A stretch of DNA of 64,000 bases from JADZAI01 sp964390465 (GTDB lineage Bacteria > Pseudomonadota > Alphaproteobacteria > Micropepsales > Micropepsaceae). The first letter of the stretch is position 1, and the number at the start of each line of letters is the position of its first letter. The notes under the pieces were generated by a model. That model ran no database searches, had not been told where the DNA came from, and saw only the letters and a program-made list of their open reading frames with translations. Shown piece by piece: positions 31,677 to 39,328 of this stretch. Both the position numbers and the translations under genes were made by a program. Location of the stretch: contig CAYMIJ010000014.1 in NCBI GenBank assembly GCA_964390465.1, positions 1-64,000 of the forward strand, written 5' to 3'.

Positions 31677-31810
31677 CTGCGATGACCGCGTACCTTCTGA
31701 TTTTCGCGGCGGCGGTGGATTCGCTTTCGATAGAGTCACGCCATGGGGGCGGTCGCCGATCTAGCGAGCGGCGGCTTCTCTTGCGAACGGTGCGGCCGAT
31801 GAAGCCATGA
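31673..31810 (+). CDS. 45-residue protein, possibly truncated by repeat copy C
   Basis: MTAMTAYLLIFAAAVDSLSI begins as a short membrane helix, overlapping the previous stop by ATGA. After the repeat copy at 31723 the frame becomes Arg-rich (RRSSERRLLLRTVR), which looks unnatural. Possibly a small membrane protein whose end was replaced. Confidence 0.4.
   Translation: MTAMTAYLLIFAAAVDSLSIESRHGGGRRSSERRLLLRTVRPMKP
31723..31744 (+). repeat. 22-bp partial copy of the 37-bp repeat, copy C
   Basis: Identical to 30756-30777, including four bases beyond what copy B shares. So three junction-like sequences lie within 1 kb. Confidence 0.85.
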
Positions 31811-31945
31811 GGGCCGCATACCGAATCGCGGACGCAATGCGTCGAGACGTGAGGGCGACGAGCGGCCTAACAAACCCCGTATGCCTTCGGCCTGCATACG
31901 ACAAATCGTCGCCAAGGCCGACCCTTCTTGCGGAAGGAACGAACA

Positions 31946-32095
31946 ATGAGAACGCTGAAGGTCGCTTTGGGCGGGTTTTGCCTCGGCGTGGCGGTTGCCT
32001 GCATCGCCTCGCTGAATCCCGGCCCGATGATCTTCGGCGCTCTCGTTTTTGGAGGCATCGGAGCGTTGCTGACGATCGACGGAGCGAACCTCTGA
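31946..32095 (+). CDS. 49-residue membrane hairpin protein
   Basis: MRTLKVALGGFCLGVAVACI... followed by GPMIFGALVFGGIGALLTID: two hydrophobic segments with a short NPGP turn. AAGGAACG lies upstream. Role unknown. Confidence 0.6.
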   Translation: MRTLKVALGGFCLGVAVACIASLNPGPMIFGALVFGGIGALLTIDGANL

Positions 32096-32107
32096 CATGG
32101 AGAAGTC

Positions 32108-32542
32108 ATGCGACATGAACAACCGCAAGTCCCATTTTTCTTTTGGGTCTTCGTGATCGCCGTGCTGGCGTTCGCGGCCCATCTCATCCTTTCCGCACCT
32201 ATCCCTAAAGCCAAAGACCTTCCGCGAACGATCCCTGAAAAGATGGTCGGCAAATTCGACCTTCAGTGGGGCTTCTCGAAGTTCCCATGCGAGATCGGCA
32301 AGAATGGCGAATGGTCGTGCCAGTCCTTGATTACGAAATGGTCCGGTGCCATCTCCGTCGAAAAGGGCGGTATAGTCGTCCTGGGAGAAGCGACCGTCAA
32401 TCCGACGACCGGCGAACTTGGCGCGGAGTCGATCTACGAAATGTCCATCGACGGCGACCTGTCCGGCTTCGTCCAATCGATCGACGGAAAGCCGATCACT
32501 CCCTTCCGCGTCCGCTTCACGCCGAAAGGCCCGGACCTATGA
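32108..32542 (+). CDS. Membrane-anchored hypothetical protein
   Basis: 144 residues; one N-terminal hydrophobic segment (FFFWVFVIAVLAFAAHLILS) followed by a beta-rich soluble domain (FDLQWGFSKFPCEIGKNGEW, SGAISVEKGGIVVLGEATVN). It may face the periplasm. Overlaps the HNH gene by ATGA. Confidence 0.65.
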   Translation: MRHEQPQVPFFFWVFVIAVLAFAAHLILSAPIPKAKDLPRTIPEKMVGKFDLQWGFSKFPCEIGKNGEWSCQSLITKWSGAISVEKGGIVVLGEATVNPTTGELGAESIYEMSIDGDLSGFVQSIDGKPITPFRVRFTPKGPDL

Positions 32543-33042
32543 ACGAAATCGCGAGCCCTTGGGTGTGCAAGTGGTGCCATGGCGATGGCTACCTGATCGG
32601 CAACCACTGCGACAAATGCGACGGCCTTGGCTACGTCACGCTCGCCGTCGAACAGATCGGCTCGCCTGTCCGATACTACGTTTCGGCCGAACGGCACAAG
32701 GACTGGACTCGGTTCCGAAACGAGTTCGTCGCTGGCCATCCATTCTGCGCAGCATGCGGAAAGGTTCGCGACCTGGCCTTGCACCACCTTATGCCTTTCC
32801 ACCTATTCCCATCCTTGGAGCTTGAGCCGTCGAATTGCCTGGTCCTTTGCGAAGGCAAGACGATGAATTGCCATTTCGTGATCGGGCATGGCGGCAAGAA
32901 CTGGCGAGCTTACAACCCTGCGGCCGTTCGTCTTGCTCGGGCGATGTGCGAGATGATCGACAGCAGCCAAGCGGACCAGCCTGTCGACGCATCCCGATTC
33001 ATGCGCGGCCTTGGGTGCTTTTCCATGGAGCCTGAGCGATGA
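32539..33042 (+). CDS. HNH endonuclease with DnaJ-type zinc knuckles
   Basis: 167 residues. N-terminal DnaJ-like knuckles CKWCHGDGYLIGNHCDKCDG (two CxxCxGxG-type units) precede an HNH-like nuclease: PFCAACGKVRDLALHHLMPF, LEPSNCLVLCEGKTMNCHFV, HGGKN. HNH proteins next to terL in tailed phages help terminase cut or process DNA ends. The terL gene is about 600 bases downstream, supporting such a role here. Confidence 0.82.
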   Translation: MNEIASPWVCKWCHGDGYLIGNHCDKCDGLGYVTLAVEQIGSPVRYYVSAERHKDWTRFRNEFVAGHPFCAACGKVRDLALHHLMPFHLFPSLELEPSNCLVLCEGKTMNCHFVIGHGGKNWRAYNPAAVRLARAMCEMIDSSQADQPVDASRFMRGLGCFSMEPER

Positions 33043-33164
33043 ACGTCGACATCATGCGAACGGTCTTCTTCATCGCTTGCGTCTTCGGCGCGTTTTTGGT
33101 TGCGTTCGCCGTCGTCACTGTTCTCCTTGGATTTGACGACAACGACGATGGGAGCCTCTTATGA
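33039..33164 (+). CDS. 41-residue membrane protein
   Basis: MNVDIMRTVFFIACVFGAFLV... with one or two membrane spans and an acidic end (DDNDDGSLL). ATGA overlap on both sides. Role unknown. Confidence 0.55.
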   Translation: MNVDIMRTVFFIACVFGAFLVAFAVVTVLLGFDDNDDGSLL

Positions 33165-33520
33165 TCGGCGAAAGCGAAGTCCTGAATGCAATCGACAAAG
33201 CCTCTAGGGAAGACCTGGCGGCGATCGATAAGCTGATCGCGTCGATGGAAGAACGGCTCGACGTTCTCTATCAGCTTTCGGACATGCTGCACAAGCGATT
33301 CGATCCATCTGGGGACGACGGCGAAGACCTGCTGGTCAGTCGTCGCCGCGCCATCGCGAAAGTCATCCGCAACTCGGGGCCGAAATCGATCCAGCGATTG
33401 TGCGAGTCGCTGAAGATCAGTCGCAAGGGCCGCGTAAACATTTTCCAGTGCCTCGAATGCGAGTGGTTCCGCCTGGACTACGCGACCAAGATCGTCACCC
33501 TGACTCCGGAATGCCCATGA
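33161..33520 (+). CDS. Possible small terminase-like or DNA-binding protein
   Basis: 119 residues. A coiled coil (AIDKLIASMEERLDVLYQLS) precedes a winged-helix-like block (SIQRLCESLKISRKGRVNIF then WFRLDYATKIVTLTPE). This coil plus wHTH layout and the location two genes before terL make it an alternative small-terminase candidate. Not certain. Confidence 0.55.
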   Translation: MIGESEVLNAIDKASREDLAAIDKLIASMEERLDVLYQLSDMLHKRFDPSGDDGEDLLVSRRRAIAKVIRNSGPKSIQRLCESLKISRKGRVNIFQCLECEWFRLDYATKIVTLTPECP

Positions 33521-33738
33521 CGTGCTGTCTTGGGAAATGCGAAAACCAGGACGCTCGCCGCATGCAGCTTCGGCTGTATGATGGCGAGACGAGCCGCTAC
33601 GAATGGTCGCTCTACATTCCCATGTGCGCGGCTTGCATCCGAAAGACAGGTCGATCATGCCGAGTCCCGCCGAAACCATCCCCTCCGAAGGCAAATCTCT
33701 GGACCGCGAATCGATTGCCGAACTTCTCGAACGAGTAG
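33517..33738 (+). CDS. 73-residue Cys-containing protein overlapping terL
   Basis: MTCCLGKCENQDARRMQLRL... with CCLGKC and CAACIRK, so zinc binding is possible. ATGA overlap with the previous gene and an 82-base overlap with the terL start. The last 25 residues may be non-functional. Confidence 0.5.
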   Translation: MTCCLGKCENQDARRMQLRLYDGETSRYEWSLYIPMCAACIRKTGRSCRVPPKPSPPKANLWTANRLPNFSNE

Positions 33739-35261
33739 GCAAGGTCCAGGTTCCCAAAGCCCTCCCCCGCGTCCTTTCCGCCCTAACCCCAGCAGACTAT
33801 GCTGTCGCCGTCAATCACGGTCGATGGAGCCTCGCGCCGCATCTGGCGCTTCTGAACCGCAAGCTGATGCAGTTGGCGACTCGTCGTATCAGGAGGCTTA
33901 TCGTCACGATGCCCCCACGGCACGGCAAGTCGACGTTCATCTCGAAAGACCTTCCCGGCTGGTGGCTCGGAACCTGGCCTGACGAGCGAGTCATCCTTGG
34001 CTCCTACGGCTCCGAATTGGCGACGGACTGGTCGGCGAAAGCGAGAGCTTCCCTAGAGGAATTTGGTCAGCAGCTTTTCGGCATTCGCGTCAGCGGCAAG
34101 TCTCGCGCTGGCGACCACTGGAGGATCGAAGGTCGCGAAGGCAGCATGAAGGCCGTCGGCGTAGGTGGGCCTCTCACTGGACACGGCGCGAACCTCCTCA
34201 TCATTGACGATCCCGTCAAGAACGCCGAAGAGGCGATGTCGCCGTTGATGCGGGCAAAGACCTGGGAGTGGTGGCAGACGACCGCATCGACTCGCATCGA
34301 GCCCAACGGCTGCGTCATCGTCATCATCACGCGATGGCACGAAGACGACCTAGTTGGCCGCATGCTGACGGAAATGAGCCAGGGCGGCGAGAAGTGGGAC
34401 ATCCTGAACCTGCCCGCGATCGCCGAAGAAGACGAACCAAGCTGGCCGAACGGCCTCGGCCGCAAACGCGGTCAGGCTTTGTGGCCTGAGCGATACGACG
34501 TAGAAGCCTTGGAGACGATCCGGAACCGGCTCACGTCGAAATGGTGGTATGCGATGTTCCAGCAGTCGCCCTACACGATCGGCGGCGGCATCTTCCGGAG
34601 CGAGCATTTCCAGATCGTCGAGAATTACCCGCGATTCAAGAGGATCGTCCGGTTCTGGGATTTGGCCGCGACGGCCGAACATCAGGCTTCCGATCCTGAC
34701 TGGACCGCATGCGTCAAGATGGGCCACGGCATCGACGATCAGTTCTACGTTCTGAACGTCCAGAGGAAGCGGCTGTCGCCTGGCGGCATCATCAACTGGA
34801 TCATCGAGACGGCGAAGCGGGACGGGCCGGAAGTCGCGGTCTACGTCGAGCAGGAAGGCGGCGCGAGCGGCAAGTTCACGATCCATTTCATCGAAAAGGA
34901 ATTCCGAACTCACGGTCTGCACCGCTGGACGTTTCGAGGGAATCGCCCTCAAGGCAGCAAGGAGCTTCGCGCCGACCCGTTCAGCGCGGCGGCGGAGCAT
35001 CAGCACGTCTTCATCGTGGTCGACGGCACCTGGGATCACAACGACTACCTTGGCGAGCTTGAGCAGTTCCCCAACGGGACGCACGACGATCGCGTCGACG
35101 CCTCAACCGGCGCTTACGACTACCTTGCGGATATGGCCTCTGGAGTTGGTCAACCTGCGGTCAGCATGGGACGGCCGGTCTACCAGATCGACGAGCGTAA
35201 GGTGATCGACGAGCATGCCCCATCCTCGGAGGCTTCTTCGTCGCGAGAAATGGTTTGGTGA
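33657..35261 (+). CDS. terL: Large terminase subunit
   Basis: 534 residues; the start MPSPAETIPSEG is chosen to limit the overlap with the preceding gene; an in-frame ATG lies 54 bases upstream. ATPase motifs: Walker A PPRHGKSTF (about 86), Walker B LLIIDDPVKN (about 181). The C-terminal RNase H-like nuclease has RFWDLAAT (about 332), VYVEQEGGASG (about 399) and HDDRVDASTGAY (about 476), giving the three acidic blocks. It packages DNA into the head. Unlike in many phages, the next late gene (portal) lies 6.5 kb away behind an opposite-strand gene block. Confidence 0.93.
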   Translation: MPSPAETIPSEGKSLDRESIAELLERVGKVQVPKALPRVLSALTPADYAVAVNHGRWSLAPHLALLNRKLMQLATRRIRRLIVTMPPRHGKSTFISKDLPGWWLGTWPDERVILGSYGSELATDWSAKARASLEEFGQQLFGIRVSGKSRAGDHWRIEGREGSMKAVGVGGPLTGHGANLLIIDDPVKNAEEAMSPLMRAKTWEWWQTTASTRIEPNGCVIVIITRWHEDDLVGRMLTEMSQGGEKWDILNLPAIAEEDEPSWPNGLGRKRGQALWPERYDVEALETIRNRLTSKWWYAMFQQSPYTIGGGIFRSEHFQIVENYPRFKRIVRFWDLAATAEHQASDPDWTACVKMGHGIDDQFYVLNVQRKRLSPGGIINWIIETAKRDGPEVAVYVEQEGGASGKFTIHFIEKEFRTHGLHRWTFRGNRPQGSKELRADPFSAAAEHQHVFIVVDGTWDHNDYLGELEQFPNGTHDDRVDASTGAYDYLADMASGVGQPAVSMGRPVYQIDERKVIDEHAPSSEASSSREMVW

Positions 35262-35263
35262 TC

Positions 35264-35292
35264 TTGACGAAGTTTCGCAACGCCGCTAAACT
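35264..35292 (+). promoter_or_regulatory. Sigma-70-like promoter after terL
   Basis: TTGACG, exact 17-base spacer, TAAACT, starting three bases after the terL stop. No gene follows on this strand before a terminator, so it is the likely promoter of a short RNA. Confidence 0.62.
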
Positions 35293-35298
35293 ATCCTC

Positions 35299-35375
35299 AA
35301 TCCAGAAGAGAGAGAACGCTTCTCCAGTGCGGGTCGAGTGGGCGTCGGCTTGAGCAACCGACGCCCACGTTTTTA
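35299..35375 (+). ncRNA. Candidate small RNA between promoter and terminator
   Basis: About 75 bases from the predicted start to the T-run, with no open frame. The 5' part contains AGAAGAGAGAGAACGCTTCT, able to form a small hairpin; the 3' part is a strong terminator stem. The AGAGAG run could pair with ribosome-binding sites. Boundaries are estimated. Confidence 0.5.
35338..35375 (+). terminator. Intrinsic terminator (plus strand)
   Basis: Perfect 11-bp stem GTGGGCGTCGG / CCGACGCCCAC, 9-base loop, then GTTTTTAT. It separates terL from the convergent block. Confidence 0.9.
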
Positions 35376-35385
35376 TGCGCCCGTC

Positions 35386-35934
35386 TTAACGAGCGCCGTT
35401 GTGGAAGAAGTGATCGAAAATGATCTTGCCGCCTCCCTCCATCGACCTGACGCTGTTCAGTTTGTCGGAAACCTTCAGGTCAGACAAATCCCCCTGGCTT
35501 ATCGGCACTTCGTCTTCTTCAAGATCATCGATGCTATCCCTGATCCGCGAAGTCATTTCGCCCTTGCCGTAAGTTCCAAGAATGGACCAGTCCTTCATCA
35601 CGGCCTTGCTGAGCGATTCGGATTCTGCGAACGACCTGCCGAATGCGGACCTTGGGTGCTGGCCGTACACCAGCGAGATTGCGCCCATGGCACCGTTGCG
35701 GCCCTTGAACGGTCCATAGACTTTTCCGGTCTTGTCGTTCTGAATGTAGTCGCCAGGGTCGCCGAACTTCGCCTCGGGCGTCGTCAACATCGCAACGATC
35801 AACGGGTCCGCTGCCGCCATCGGCTTGCCGCTTGCTGCCGTTTTCTTGGCGAACTGGCCTTTATTCTTCGGCTGTCCGCGTTTTCGCTTGGACTCATCCC
35901 ATGCGAATTCCGCCCTACTGAAATCAATTGCCAT
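35386..35934 (-). CDS. DESK-linker protein (stand-alone module)
   Basis: 182 residues, minus strand. Starts MAIDFSRAEFAW and then carries DESKRKRGQPKNKGQFAK at about residues 13-30, the same signature that links the modules of the giant MuF-like protein (43518-47057). The remaining 150 residues (KFGDPGDYIQNDKTGKVYGP, LVYGQHPRSAFGRSFAESES) form a single domain not recognised. The shared linker suggests a cassette exchanged between the two loci. AGGAGGAAGTC precedes the start. Confidence 0.75.
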   Translation of the reverse strand: MAIDFSRAEFAWDESKRKRGQPKNKGQFAKKTAASGKPMAAADPLIVAMLTTPEAKFGDPGDYIQNDKTGKVYGPFKGRNGAMGAISLVYGQHPRSAFGRSFAESESLSKAVMKDWSILGTYGKGEMTSRIRDSIDDLEEDEVPISQGDLSDLKVSDKLNSVRSMEGGGKIIFDHFFHNGAR

Positions 35935-35952
35935 GACTTCCTCCTAGTCGGC

Positions 35953-35981
35953 AAAAGAGTCGCGACGTTTCGTCGCGACTC
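35953..35981 (-). terminator. Intrinsic terminator (minus strand)
   Basis: 11-bp stem GAGTCGCGACG / CGTCGCGACTC with a 3-base loop and TTTT on the minus strand. It closes the 36012-37709 run and insulates the next gene. Confidence 0.85.
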
Positions 35982-36011
35982 GAAAGGTTTGCCGTCATCT
36001 TAGCGAACAGT

Positions 36012-36212
36012 TCACTCTTGCTCGATGGCGGCCACCAGACGCCCCTTGCCGATCATTGTTCGCTCGCCGTCGATCCCCTTCTTGAACTTCTCGATCGACA
36101 TCCAGGTTCCATAGCAGTCGCCGCCCCTGGAAAGGATCGTGACGTTTTCGCCGCGAGGAATCGCTATGTACTCGACGCCCTGAAACTTGAACGCCGTGAA
36201 AATCTGCTTCAT
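36012..36212 (-). CDS. 66-residue hypothetical protein
   Basis: MKQIFTAFKFQGVEYIAIPR... with strand-like repeats and GGDCYGTWMSIEKFKKG. Small beta protein; no family recognised. Runs one base after the upstream gene. Confidence 0.65.
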   Translation of the reverse strand: MKQIFTAFKFQGVEYIAIPRGENVTILSRGGDCYGTWMSIEKFKKGIDGERTMIGKGRLVAAIEQE

Positions 36213-36213
36213 G

Positions 36214-36501
36214 TCAGTTTCTCCATTCGTCCGCGACCTTGATCGCGTACACTTGGGTGCTTGGTTCCAACACGATTCGCTGCCCGCGAAACAGGCAACT
36301 CAACAGCAATTCGCCTTCGGAGAGGATGATCTTCCAGTCCTTGCCGCTGACCTTGCGAGGAGGGCGGCCAGGAGCCCGCAGTTCGATTCGCATCGCACCG
36401 CTCTCCACCATCTTCTTCGCCGATCGCCGCCTCTGGCTGGTCAAGTCGCTCCAACGCGAAACGTCGTCCATCTTCTTCGCTAAAGCCGCTCCGAACCTCA
36501 T
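36214..36501 (-). CDS. 95-residue basic hypothetical protein
   Basis: Basic start (KKMDDVSRWSDLTSQRRRSA) and a beta-rich end (IILSEGELLLSCLFRGQRIV). The ATG overlaps the previous stop (ATGA). No family recognised. Confidence 0.65.
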   Translation of the reverse strand: MRFGAALAKKMDDVSRWSDLTSQRRRSAKKMVESGAMRIELRAPGRPPRKVSGKDWKIILSEGELLLSCLFRGQRIVLEPSTQVYAIKVADEWRN

Positions 36502-37709
36502 CGGACCGCCCCTTCCTCTTGCGATGGCAAGCTTGCCATCGTCTTGTTTTCCGCCTGACTAGCCAAGAAATCACTCGTCGACATGCCGCAATGGCTGCAC
36601 AGTACGCCGCCGCGACCTGGCTCGGGAACCTGACCACGATAGGCATTGCAGAACATTCGTGTCGTACAGCCGCACAGCTTGCAGTGGTAAAGGTAGATTG
36701 TTCTGCCCTTGGTTTCTTCATCGTCAGATAACTCCTCGCCGTCCGGCCTCGACAGGTCGATGACCGCATCCAGCGATCGCTCAGGCGGGAACCCAATCTC
36801 CGCCGCCACTCGCTCGATCTCATCCCTCCGAAGGCGATGACACCCGATGACGACATCGCCGCTTTCGGTAATCAAGTCAAGCGTGAACCCGTCGAACGAG
36901 TAGGACGGCTTGTCGTCAGTCCTTCGGTATGGCATGCCAAGCCTGATAAGCCTCAGCAGCTTGATCGCCGACGGGAGCGAGATTTGGGCGAACTGGCTGG
37001 TCTGGATTCCGATGATCTTTCCGTCAGCCCATAGCGGCCGAACTGCTGTGGGCAGCAAATCAAACCCGATAGTGCTAACGAGAGATTCGCCCTTCTTCCA
37101 TCGCTCAAGCCTCGCGATCGCATTGGCCTTTTCCGCCTCAACCCTCTCCAGTTCCTTATGCGTCCAGGATTCGATTTCGACCTGCAAAGCCGCAAGCTCC
37201 TCCTTGCAATCGTCGACAGGCATGTCGACCCACCTGGAGTACAAGTTTCGCTCGACAAGAAGATCCCGTAGCTCTCGCAGCCAGATCAGCTTATGCAGCC
37301 TAGCCCTGTCCGCTTTGCCGCGAATCTTCGCGATTCTTTCGGCGTAGTCGTTCAGGTTGAACTCCGCACAAGCCTTGAACCGATCGTCGTTGAAGCTGCG
37401 AAGGCCGAGCCCTTGGTCGAGATGCCCCGACAGGTCGCTGACTTGAAACGTCACCCTTCGGCCTTCATTGCCGATCGCACGCTTTGCCGTCGAAACGTGG
37501 CCTGAAGTTGTCGACGACAGCGGTGGCCGCAAGACAAGGTACACGTCGCCGACTTCGTAAGTGCCGCATCGAACTGCGATCTTCAATCGGTAACTGCGAA
37601 GGATCGTTCCCTCAAAGCTGAAATTGCTGGTCGAGTTCCTGCCGACATCGCCGATCCCATTCGCCCAATTGTGAGCGACGAACCATTTGTTGCCTACCGT
37701 TCTAGCCAT
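36498..37709 (-). CDS. Large hypothetical protein with coiled coil and C-terminal zinc knuckles
   Basis: 403 residues. An N-terminal beta-rich domain (about 1-110), a coiled coil (about 165-215; EELAALQVEIESWTHKELER), a second beta domain (about 230-320) and a C-terminal zinc part (YHCKLCGCTTRMFC, then LCSHCGMS). The last residues (TMASLPSQEEGAVR) are coded by an interspersed palindrome. GGGAG precedes the ATG. It is the largest gene of the opposite-strand block; role unknown. Confidence 0.7.
   Translation of the reverse strand: MARTVGNKWFVAHNWANGIGDVGRNSTSNFSFEGTILRSYRLKIAVRCGTYEVGDVYLVLRPPLSSTTSGHVSTAKRAIGNEGRRVTFQVSDLSGHLDQGLGLRSFNDDRFKACAEFNLNDYAERIAKIRGKADRARLHKLIWLRELRDLLVERNLYSRWVDMPVDDCKEELAALQVEIESWTHKELERVEAEKANAIARLERWKKGESLVSTIGFDLLPTAVRPLWADGKIIGIQTSQFAQISLPSAIKLLRLIRLGMPYRRTDDKPSYSFDGFTLDLITESGDVVIGCHRLRRDEIERVAAEIGFPPERSLDAVIDLSRPDGEELSDDEETKGRTIYLYHCKLCGCTTRMFCNAYRGQVPEPGRGGVLCSHCGMSTSDFLASQAENKTMASLPSQEEGAVR
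36533..36550. repeat. Interspersed palindrome copy 9
   Basis: Exact GATGGCAAGCTTGCCATC within the 3' end of a minus-strand gene, read MASLPS. Confidence 0.9.
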
Positions 37710-37730
37710 GGTAAAACTCCCTGTTAAAGA

Positions 37731-37976
37731 TCAGAACCAATCCGTTTCGCAAGTTCCGGACCTGCGAAGCTCGTCTGCCGTCAATCCGCTGTAGCGGCCG
37801 ACTTCGCGTCGATCCGCGATCTCTCGCAGCTTTCGCCTGACGCTTAACGCCTTGTCAAGCAGCCGGTGAATCTTGTGATCGTCGTCGCCGTCGAACAGCA
37901 GCGGGTGCCGCCGAAGCTTGCGAATCAATTCGTCGTACTTCTTGACGCGATCAGCCGCGAACTCTTGAGGCGTCAC
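37731..37976 (-). CDS. 81-residue helical hypothetical protein
   Basis: Start at GTG overlapping the upstream stop (GTGA): VTPQEFAADRVKKYDELIRK. Strongly charged helices (KIHRLLDKALSVRRKLREIA). No family recognised. Confidence 0.65.
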   Translation of the reverse strand: MTPQEFAADRVKKYDELIRKLRRHPLLFDGDDDHKIHRLLDKALSVRRKLREIADRREVGRYSGLTADELRRSGTCETDWF

Positions 37977-38494
37977 GACGCACCCCCTTCCACCGAAGGC
38001 TTCGCCGTCTTGCCGACGCTGAACCATTGAAGGAGTTCGACGCCACCGATCTCTCTTAGCTGCTTGGCGGTGTCGGCAAGCCCGGTGGTGACTTCCAGCC
38101 TTTTCTTTGCGAGATCGAGGAGCTTCATAAGTCCTTTCGCGTAGGCTCCGCGAATCGCGTGAGCAAGGTACAGCGCGATCATGTTGGCCTGCTTCATCGT
38201 GAGCCCGCCTTCATCGATCTTGCGATTCCATGCCTCAACGTCGTCGCCGCGACACAGTAAACGATCTAGCCTTCGCTCGTTCGACCACGATGGATGAATC
38301 TCCGTGAAGATCAGCGAAAGGGTCAGGCTGCAAGGCTCGACGCTTCCGCATAGATCGACAAGCGTTCGCTGCTTGAGCAGACGCAACTTGTCGTACACCG
38401 CTTTGGTTTCCTTGTCCGCCAGCAGCGAATGAAACTGCGCATCCATTCTGCCGAAGGAGATGACATCATCCGGCTTACCGAGAAACGATCGCAT
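37973..38494 (-). CDS. Hypothetical helical protein
   Basis: 173 residues, mostly helical (LLADKETKAVYDKLRLLKQR, ALYLAHAIRGAYAKGLMKLL). AGGAGG lies upstream. Coupled to the 81-residue gene. No family recognised. Confidence 0.7.
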   Translation of the reverse strand: MRSFLGKPDDVISFGRMDAQFHSLLADKETKAVYDKLRLLKQRTLVDLCGSVEPCSLTLSLIFTEIHPSWSNERRLDRLLCRGDDVEAWNRKIDEGGLTMKQANMIALYLAHAIRGAYAKGLMKLLDLAKKRLEVTTGLADTAKQLREIGGVELLQWFSVGKTAKPSVEGGAS

Positions 38495-38508
38495 AGCCTA
38501 TCCTCCTG

Positions 38509-38535
38509 AAAAGAGGGCCGCACGGCGCGGCCCTC
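38509..38535 (-). terminator. Intrinsic terminator (minus strand)
   Basis: 9-bp stem GAGGGCCGC / GCGGCCCTC, 5-base loop and TTTT on the minus strand. It ends the single-gene unit at 38549-38758. Confidence 0.88.
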
Positions 38536-38548
38536 GGTTTGCGACTGA

Positions 38549-38758
38549 TTACTTGATGCTGCCTTTGACGACGATTCCGCCTTCGACCTGGCACTGGGCG
38601 TACCACTTGTGAGGTTCCGGATAGTGCGGCCCCTCGATGGCAACCTCGCCATGCGTCGGTGCCGGGAACGGCCCTGGCGAAAACACCCTAACCAGATCGC
38701 CCTTGGCGACCGCATCCTTGAACGCCTTTTTCGTTTTGAAGTTTGGAGTGACGTACAC
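38549..38758 (-). CDS. 69-residue hypothetical protein with its own promoter
   Basis: MYVTPNFKTKKAFKDAVAKG... beta-rich with GEVAIEGPHYPEPHKWY; GEVAIEG is coded by a degenerate interspersed palindrome. Lies between a minus-strand promoter and terminator, so it is a monocistronic unit. Confidence 0.68.
   Translation of the reverse strand: MYVTPNFKTKKAFKDAVAKGDLVRVFSPGPFPAPTHGEVAIEGPHYPEPHKWYAQCQVEGGIVVKGSIK
38636..38653. repeat. Interspersed palindrome copy 10 (degenerate)
   Basis: GATGGCAACCTCGCCATG, two mismatches from the palindrome. Confidence 0.5.
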
Positions 38759-38799
38759 CGTTAAACCCCTTCATGTTAGAGAGAAGAACCACCTATATT

Positions 38800-38827
38800 A
38801 TTGTAGGGGTTCAAGTGAGAATGTCGA
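38800..38827 (-). promoter_or_regulatory. Sigma-70-like promoter (minus strand)
   Basis: Read on the minus strand: TCGACA, 16-base spacer, TACAAT, 42 bases before the start of the 69-residue gene. The -35 overlaps one arm of a 15-bp inverted repeat. Confidence 0.6.
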
Positions 38828-38868
38828 TGGATCGAACATTACTTTTTCGCAAGGTTCGATCCATCGAC
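38823..38868. promoter_or_regulatory. 15-bp inverted repeat overlapping a promoter (operator-like)
   Basis: GTCGATGGATCGAAC (38823-38837) and GTTCGATCCATCGAC (38854-38868) are perfect inverse copies with a 16-base spacer that contains CATTACTTTTTCGCAAG. Could be a repressor site or a transcription-stopping hairpin for the gene at 38885. Confidence 0.6.
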
Positions 38869-38884
38869 GAGATGCCGCCGATTG

Positions 38885-39274
38885 CTATTTTCTGGCGAAC
38901 TCTTCCTCCGTGGGGAGCAGAATGCCCGCGATCTTCTCCTTCTCAAGCCGATCCTTGATGCCCATGAAGAACTTCCGCATCTCCTCGTCCTTCTTCATGA
39001 TCTCGATATTCTCCGCGATCACCACCACCAGCACCTTGCTCTGGCGGTGTTCGCTGTACTTGAGATTGCAGTCTCGTATCCCGCACCATGCGCCGCTCCT
39101 CTCTGCGCCCTCGATGGCCGATTCGCCAAGGATGCCGCCGCACTTGTCCGAAGCGTAGCAGACATGCTTGTCGGTGATGCAGTAGGGATGCGGGTCAGGG
39201 ATCGTCGTCAAGCCTGCGACCCTGAACTTCGCGCCAACGGGAACCTCAACATCGAATGGAGTCAAATCATTCAT
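38885..39274 (-). CDS. Hypothetical protein with Cys motifs
   Basis: 129 residues. Cys/His positions (YCITDKHVCYASDKCGG, AWCGIRDCNL) suggest zinc binding; the C-terminal half is a basic coiled helix (IEIMKKDEEMRKFFMGIKDR). No family recognised. Confidence 0.7.
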   Translation of the reverse strand: MNDLTPFDVEVPVGAKFRVAGLTTIPDPHPYCITDKHVCYASDKCGGILGESAIEGAERSGAWCGIRDCNLKYSEHRQSKVLVVVIAENIEIMKKDEEMRKFFMGIKDRLEKEKIAGILLPTEEEFARK

Positions 39275-39328
39275 CGGTAAAACCTCTCGTAAAGGAACGC
39301 CAATCCAATCAGCGGAACGCCCGCCGAC

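Noticed and set aside
31807..32118. Open frame of 103 codons overlapping small membrane genes
   Set aside because: Only the first 40 codons look plausible; the rest lies opposite in frame to a clear membrane hairpin gene (31946-32095).
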